Made by a program: the position numbers and the translations under genes. Positions 36,775-39,520 of a stretch of DNA of 39,520 bases are shown piece after piece. Numbering within the stretch: position 1 is the stretch's first letter; every line of letters starts with the position of its first letter. Origin of the DNA: Tannerella sp. (GTDB taxonomy: Bacteria > Bacteroidota > Bacteroidia > Bacteroidales > Tannerellaceae). The notes beneath the pieces are model-generated. The model did not search any database, was not told the DNA's origin, and worked only from the letters and a program-made list of their open reading frames with translations. Where the stretch lies: assembly GCF_030528505.1 (NCBI RefSeq), contig NZ_JAUMYS010000024.1:1-39520 (forward strand), given 5' to 3'.

Positions 36775-36960
36775 GTTGAAAATAATGGGTCTTTGTTGAT
36801 CTGCTGCAAGCCGTACAGAAAATTCGCCCAAAATACCCATTTGTTCGGACATGTTCACGTAAGTTATGGCATAGAAAAATCGAAATACACAACATTTGTC
36901 AATGCCTCTCTTGTGAGAAAAAATAAAATGGTGGCTAAACCGTTTTTGCTGGAAATATGA
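36775..36960 (+). pseudogene. 3' remnant of a metallophosphoesterase (calcineurin-like) gene
   Basis: An in-frame stretch that ends at the TGA of 36958-36960 reads like the C-terminus of a small calcineurin-type phosphoesterase: HLFGHVHVSYGIEKSKYTTF, with the GHVH metal-binding motif, then VNASLVRKNKMVAKPFLLEI (compare the usual FVNASxL...V.KPIxFEL ending). All upstream motifs (D-x-H, GDxxD, GNHE) are missing, and the GNAT gene ends 70 bp before. It is therefore a truncated relic; the small ORF starting at 36715 is probably not a real gene. Its right end is about 115 bp from the integrase gene, so the integron may have arrived near this breakpoint. Confidence 0.7.
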
Positions 36961-37074
36961 AATACGCAAAGTTCCAAACCGTTAACAAGTAAACTTATCT
37001 AAGCAGAACCTCCTCTTTCAGCCTCACCGTTGCGAGAAGATAATTCAATGTGTATAAACTTAAATGCCTGATAG

Positions 37075-37917
37075 TCACAAAAACTCCAAAGGACTTTTAA
37101 TTTTTGATTTGGAAATATCGGTTATATGCGTGTAAATCTCTGTCGTTTTGACGGATGAATGCCCCAATAATTGCTGAATGTACCTGATATCAGTGCCGTT
37201 TTCAAGTAAATGGGTGGCAAAACTGTGTCGCAATATATGTGGCGTTACCTGTTTTTTGATTCCGGCTCTCACAGCTGCATCTTTCACCACATTTTGCACG
37301 CTTTTTTCGGAACACAGTCCACCTCCTTGTCCCTCTATCAGATAATCTTTGGGTTTATATTTAAAGAAATACTCCCTCAAATCTTGTAATAATTGATAAG
37401 AAAGCATAACAACCCTGTCTTTGTTTCCTTTTGAATTTCTAATATGAACAACCATATTGCCGGAATCTATATCTATAATTCTCAGGTTTAATAACTCACT
37501 CAAACGTAACCCACACCCATACAGAAGTTTAATAATACACTTGTGCTTTTGACTGGTTGTTGAATCAATCATTCTCTTCACTTCATTCATGCTTAAGCAC
37601 TTCGGCAATGCGTGTGTTTTGCGGGAAGGGTACAGATGTTTCAGATTCAGATTCACACCAACCACCAATTGGTAAAACTTATCTATTGATGCCACTATCA
37701 TCTTTTGATAAGAATGGCTTACTGCGTGCTTATTTATTTTCCAAAACACATATTTTTCTATTTCAGCTACACCAAGCTCATCTGGATTGATAAATTTTTT
37801 TTCGGCAATTTGCAGAAAGTTTTTTACTGCACTTTTGTAGTTGAAAATAGAGTTTTTACTATATCTTTGAAGTATCAACTTCCTTTCATAATCGGCTAAT
37901 AATATTTCAATTTGCAT
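37075..37917 (-). CDS. Tyrosine recombinase, candidate integron integrase (Xer-like)
   Basis: Encodes 280 residues. An N-terminal SAM-like core-binding domain (about 1-95: YSKNSIFNYKSAVKNFL) precedes the catalytic domain with all active residues: Arg138 (YGCGLRLSELLNL), Lys163 (NSKGNKDR), His227-x-x-Arg230 (HILRHSFATHLLENG), His253 (LLGHSS) and Tyr262 (TTEIYTHI). Classical IntI proteins have about 105 residues between the catalytic Lys and the HxxR His, because of an extra patch that binds attC; here there are 64, similar to XerD. The C-terminus (KIKSPLEFL) is of a kind I associate with Bacteroidota recombinases. Divergence from the cassette array, its own promoter and the attC-like site downstream make an integron integrase likely; XerC/XerD or ICE integrase is less likely, as no dif site or conjugation genes are seen. 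Confidence 0.85.
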   Translation of the reverse strand: MQIEILLADYERKLILQRYSKNSIFNYKSAVKNFLQIAEKKFINPDELGVAEIEKYVFWKINKHAVSHSYQKMIVASIDKFYQLVVGVNLNLKHLYPSRKTHALPKCLSMNEVKRMIDSTTSQKHKCIIKLLYGCGLRLSELLNLRIIDIDSGNMVVHIRNSKGNKDRVVMLSYQLLQDLREYFFKYKPKDYLIEGQGGGLCSEKSVQNVVKDAAVRAGIKKQVTPHILRHSFATHLLENGTDIRYIQQLLGHSSVKTTEIYTHITDISKSKIKSPLEFL

Positions 37918-37934
37918 AGTATTTTGTTTTTTTG

Positions 37935-37964
37935 CAAATTTAGCAAAACATTCGCAAATACAAA
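37935..37964 (-). promoter_or_regulatory. Promoter of the integrase gene
   Basis: On the minus strand TTTG (37964-37961) is followed by 18 bp and TAAATTTG (37942-37935), a good match to TTTG-N19-TAnnTTTG. The start of transcription would be near 37928, about 11 nt before the integrase ATG. It corresponds to the Pint of classical integrons. Confidence 0.65.
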
Positions 37965-38045
37965 TATTTTTTTAGTCAGATTTTCTGATTTATTAAATTG
38001 ATTTATTGACATATATCCCGTCTTTGAAGAATTAGACATAAAATG

Positions 38046-38085
38046 ATATACGAATGTTATAAGTTTAACATATACGAATGTTGTA
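38046..38085. repeat. Pair of 16-bp direct repeats in the attI-like region
   Basis: ATATACGAATGTTRTA occurs at 38046-38061 and 38070-38085, with one difference and a 24-bp spacing (about two helical turns). In classical integrons attI has direct repeats (DR1, DR2) bound by the integrase next to the recombination point; these lie 20-60 bp left of the GTTAGGG at 38107. They could instead be operators for a repressor. The second overlaps the outward promoter. Confidence 0.7.
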
Positions 38086-38091
38086 TATTTG
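38084..38091 (+). promoter_or_regulatory. Outward promoter for the cassette array (Pc-like)
   Basis: TATATTTG on the plus strand, matching TAnnTTTG, 16 bp left of the putative recombination point and 45 bp before the first cassette's ATG. It would transcribe the first cassettes. The -33 region has only a weak GTTT match. It overlaps the second 16-bp repeat, so integrase binding there could block it. Confidence 0.55.
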
Positions 38092-38106
38092 TTACGTAAA
38101 TAATAC

Positions 38107-38113
38107 GTTAGGG
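38107..38113 (+). other. attI/cassette junction, recombination point G^TTAGGG
   Basis: GTTAGGG at 38107-38113 fits the GTTRRRY core of integron recombination sites at six of seven positions. The first cassette would begin at T38108. The ten bases 38107-38116 are the exact complement of 38978-38987, the R box of the attC site that ends the same cassette; this is the hallmark of a cassette opened from a circle at that point. Confidence 0.7.
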
Positions 38114-38135
38114 CACATTATAAAAGACACAACAT

Positions 38136-38969
38136 ATGGAACCATTATCAATTATAGCAATAGGAGCAGCTGTCGGTGGAGCAGCTGGGAAATTTGTTGA
38201 AAAAGCTTGGGAATCAGGAGAAAAGTGGATACAGTCATACTTTAAAGACCATAAAGAAGTTGCTCAACAAAAGGCAACAGATAATACTATGGATTTTTTA
38301 AAAGAGTTAGCTCAAAAAGTCAAACAACTTGAAGACTCAAAACAGATTTCACAAGAAAAGATTGAATCAGCTCAAGACCATCCTGATTTTTCTGCGATGC
38401 TACAAAAAGCATTATTGACATCCGCACAAACTGATAATAAAGACAAGCATATTATTTTAGCCAGACTTGTTTCAGAAAGACTTAAATCAGAACCAGAATC
38501 AATACTTGCTCTTGGTTCAAAAATGGCTTGTGATGCTATTTCATATGCTACTGTTAATCAATTAATTATATTAGGATTAGCAGTAAACTTTTATGGAATT
38601 AGACCAAATCCTTTCCCACCATTAGGAGTAAATGAAACCAATTATCAATCGTGGATGGATAATTGGTTAATGATTAGATTAAAGCCTTACCAAACAATAA
38701 AATTTAGAGAAATAGATGTAACTCACCTTGAATCAATTTCATGTCTTAAAGTAAATACTTTTATAGGTCGTGAATTAAATGAAATGTTTCAAAAAGACAA
38801 TTTAATCTATGATTTTGAAAAGATGAGAGACATTCCATTAAGAGATTCAATGAAAAAGATTTGGGAAGGACTTCAAAAGATTGATTTGACAACAGTTGGA
38901 CAGATAATTGGAGTTTCTGTATCTGATTTGTTGACGAGAACAAATACAACATTTGATGGCTGGGATTAA
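38136..38969 (+). CDS. Cassette 1 protein of unknown function
   Basis: The 277-residue protein opens with a glycine- and alanine-rich hydrophobic segment (IIAIGAAVGGAAGKFV, about 5-20) that may lie in or on a membrane, then a charged coiled-coil-like stretch with Gln and Lys (about 30-80: LKELAQKVKQLEDSKQ). The conserved-looking middle is IILARLVSERLKSEPESILALGSKMACDAI (about 108-137). The C-terminal half is mixed with a ...KKIWEGLQKIDLTTVGQIIGVSVSDLL end. It faintly recalls the 'LPO_1073/Vpar_1526' family of unknown role; I cannot confirm this. No catalytic motif is recognised. As a first cassette behind a strong-looking promoter it is probably expressed; a defence role is plausible but unproven. 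Confidence 0.75.
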   Translation: MEPLSIIAIGAAVGGAAGKFVEKAWESGEKWIQSYFKDHKEVAQQKATDNTMDFLKELAQKVKQLEDSKQISQEKIESAQDHPDFSAMLQKALLTSAQTDNKDKHIILARLVSERLKSEPESILALGSKMACDAISYATVNQLIILGLAVNFYGIRPNPFPPLGVNETNYQSWMDNWLMIRLKPYQTIKFREIDVTHLESISCLKVNTFIGRELNEMFQKDNLIYDFEKMRDIPLRDSMKKIWEGLQKIDLTTVGQIIGVSVSDLLTRTNTTFDGWD

Positions 38970-38977
38970 AAAATAAC

Positions 38978-39106
38978 GTGCCCTAACATCATGTATAAAA
39001 AATTTGGGGATTTAGTGCTTACTTGAAACATTCTGCCCCGCATCAGCTTTTGTAACGGTTGACAGTGACGAGCCCGCAAACCCCAAACATTTCATACAAT
39101 TTACCG
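38978..39106 (+). other. attC-like recombination site of cassette 1
   Basis: It starts 8 bp after the stop codon of the cassette 1 ORF. The R box GTGCCCTAAC (38978-38987) pairs with G39106 plus 38108-38116 of the circular cassette. A spacer of 4 and 7 unpaired bases follows (38988-38991; 39099-39105). The L box pairs TGTAT (38992-38996) with ATACA (39094-39098) and TTTGGGG (39003-39009) with CCCCAAA (39081-39087), with an even 6-base spacing between them on both strands. One extrahelical A (39010) is followed by TTT/AAA. About 64 bases (39014-39077) form the variable terminal part. Total about 138 bp, inside the known attC range. Confidence 0.72.
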
Positions 39107-39161
39107 TTAGCTGCAACTTTAAAGCCAAACAGAAACATTACTAAACAAAATGTAAAGAATA

Positions 39162-39503
39162 ATGAGCAGACCATTTAGAATTTTATCCCTTAGTGGAGGA
39201 GGAATTAGAGGGATTTTTCAAGCCTCTTTTTTAGAAAAAATTGGGAATGAACTTGAACAACCAATTCACAAAAACTTTGACTTAATCTGTGGTACTTCAA
39301 CTGGTGCAATTGTAGGACTTGCTGCTGCAAATGGAATAGACTTAAAATTAATCAGCAACCTTTACAAAGAAAAAGGTGGATTGATATTTAAAAAGAATTT
39401 ATTCGCAGGAATACAACAAGGACCAATTTATAATCAAGCGGTTCTAAAAAATGAATTAGTTAAAGTCATTGCTGTCCCATTAAAATCTAAAATAGTTCTT
39501 TGA
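39162..39503 (+). CDS. Cassette 2: patatin-like phospholipase, truncated
   Basis: The 113-residue reading begins RILSLSGGGIRGIFQASFLE, with the oxyanion-hole GGGxRG, and has the nucleophile elbow GTSTGAIVGLAAA (Ser about residue 47). This is the N-terminal half of a patatin lipase, close to the CapV type used as an effector in CBASS antiphage systems. The protein stops at a TGA (39501-39503) before the region that should hold the catalytic Asp of the Ser-Asp dyad (DGG/DGA motif), so it is either frameshifted, truncated or damaged. Other frames after about 39470 also meet stops soon. It is the first gene of cassette 2, 55 bp after its left edge; the rest lies beyond the window. Confidence 0.8.
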   Translation: MSRPFRILSLSGGGIRGIFQASFLEKIGNELEQPIHKNFDLICGTSTGAIVGLAAANGIDLKLISNLYKEKGGLIFKKNLFAGIQQGPIYNQAVLKNELVKVIAVPLKSKIVL

Positions 39504-39520
39504 AATATTTGAAATTTAGT

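Larger units (their letters stand above)
38108..39106 (+). mobile_element. Gene cassette 1 (999 bp)
   Basis: Bounded by G^TTAGGG at 38107/38108 and G^TTAGCT at 39106/39107. It holds one ORF (38136-38969) that starts 28 bp from its left edge and fills most of it, then the attC-like site. This compact one-gene-one-recombination-site plan is typical of integron cassettes. The first bases of the two cassettes also resemble each other (GTTAG, then GCA, then TT..AAAG.CA.A), as expected for related attC sites. Confidence 0.7.
37075..39520. mobile_element. Candidate integron: integrase, attI-like region and start of a gene cassette array
   Basis: The elements lie in the order expected for an integron: a tyrosine recombinase gene on the minus strand (37075-37917), its promoter, direct repeats, an outward promoter, a GTTAGGG site at 38107, one complete cassette (38108-39106) with an attC-like palindrome directly after its ORF, and a second cassette from 39107. 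The DNA is clearly more A+T-rich than the flanking chromosome. There is no transposase, relaxase or phage gene. The right end lies outside the window. Confidence 0.75.

Noticed and set aside
36715-36960. Independent 81-codon gene
   Set aside because: Only its second half has sense, as the C-terminus of a phosphoesterase; the first half has no counterpart, so it is treated as a relic.
37075-37917. Integrase as part of an integrative conjugative element or prophage
   Set aside because: No tRNA target, relaxase, mobilisation, structural or replication genes are visible nearby, and the adjoining sites are of attI/attC type. The element could still be larger beyond the window.
37075-37917. Integrase as housekeeping XerC or XerD
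   Set aside because: The gene is much more A+T-rich than the core genes here and no dif-like site was recognised beside it; chromosomal Xer genes normally have the host composition.
38107-38987. GTTAGGGCAC/GTGCCCTAAC as terminal inverted repeats of a transposon carrying the 38136 gene
   Set aside because: There is no target-site duplication outside the repeats, no transposase, and the right copy continues into a long palindrome typical of attC.
39162-39503. A CBASS operon including the patatin gene
   Set aside because: No CD-NTase cyclase or accessory gene is in the window, and the patatin sits alone in a cassette; only an evolutionary link to CapV is suggested.

Overview
The window reads as a chromosomal segment of a Bacteroidales bacterium (phylum Bacteroidota), possibly from the Tannerellaceae/Porphyromonadaceae neighbourhood. 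I infer this from the gene content: a PorD-type type IX secretion protein, DUF6261, DUF3078, DUF4827 and DUF5686 proteins, BACON-domain lipoproteins, a split chromate transporter and a six-gene Rnf cluster. It is supported by repeated Bacteroidota-type promoters (TAnnTTTG at -7, in the best case preceded by TTTG 19 bp upstream) and by the scarcity of Shine-Dalgarno sequences. Genus and species cannot be fixed from the sequence alone.

Layout. 1-925: a DUF6261 protein preceded by direct repeats. 1293-7780 (minus strand): a housekeeping operon, dnaN - exonuclease - coaBC - porD - recN - trmH/rlmB. 8027-8113: tRNA-Ser(CGA) with a textbook promoter and a terminator. 8290-11272: a periplasmic flavodoxin and a Tat-exported aldo/keto reductase, divergent from an AraC-type regulator. 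11375-16894 (minus): rseC-rnfB-rnfC-rnfD-rnfG-rnfE-rnfA, the Na+/H+-translocating ferredoxin:NAD oxidoreductase. 17069-18598: a DUF3078 outer-membrane protein. 18902-20209: a lipoprotein with a BACON domain fused to a cholesterol-dependent-cytolysin-like core. 20260-27904 (plus): a membrane-anchored MutS-like ATPase, YceI, pyrG, yidC, kdsB and an AlbA_2/Schlafen-like protein. 28214-31190: a second DUF6261 gene, an A+T-rich orphan gene, about 0.8 kb of repeat-rich non-coding DNA and a DUF4827 lipoprotein. 31195-36708: a DHH phosphoesterase, two half-size chromate transporters, a DUF5686 outer-membrane protein and a GNAT acetyltransferase. 36775-36960: the 3' remnant of a metallophosphoesterase gene.

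The most striking part is 37075-39520. A tyrosine recombinase gene faces away from an A+T-rich array that has the layout of an integron. Reading rightwards it has the integrase (minus strand) with its own promoter, a pair of 16-bp direct repeats, an outward promoter, a GTTAGGG recombination point at 38107, a first gene cassette (38108-39106) and the start of a second cassette from 39107. The first cassette holds one ORF followed directly by a roughly 130-bp imperfect palindrome. That palindrome folds like an attC site: an R box complementary to the first bases of the same cassette, an unpaired spacer, an L box with an extrahelical base, and a terminal loop region. The second cassette encodes a short patatin-like lipase. 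The integrase lacks room for the extra patch that defines classical IntI proteins and looks Xer-like. This is therefore a candidate for a distinct Bacteroidota integron lineage, with cassettes that may carry defence functions. The array continues beyond the window, so its size is unknown.

Caveats: everything here comes from reading the sequence. Domain names are by recognition of motifs, not by database search.
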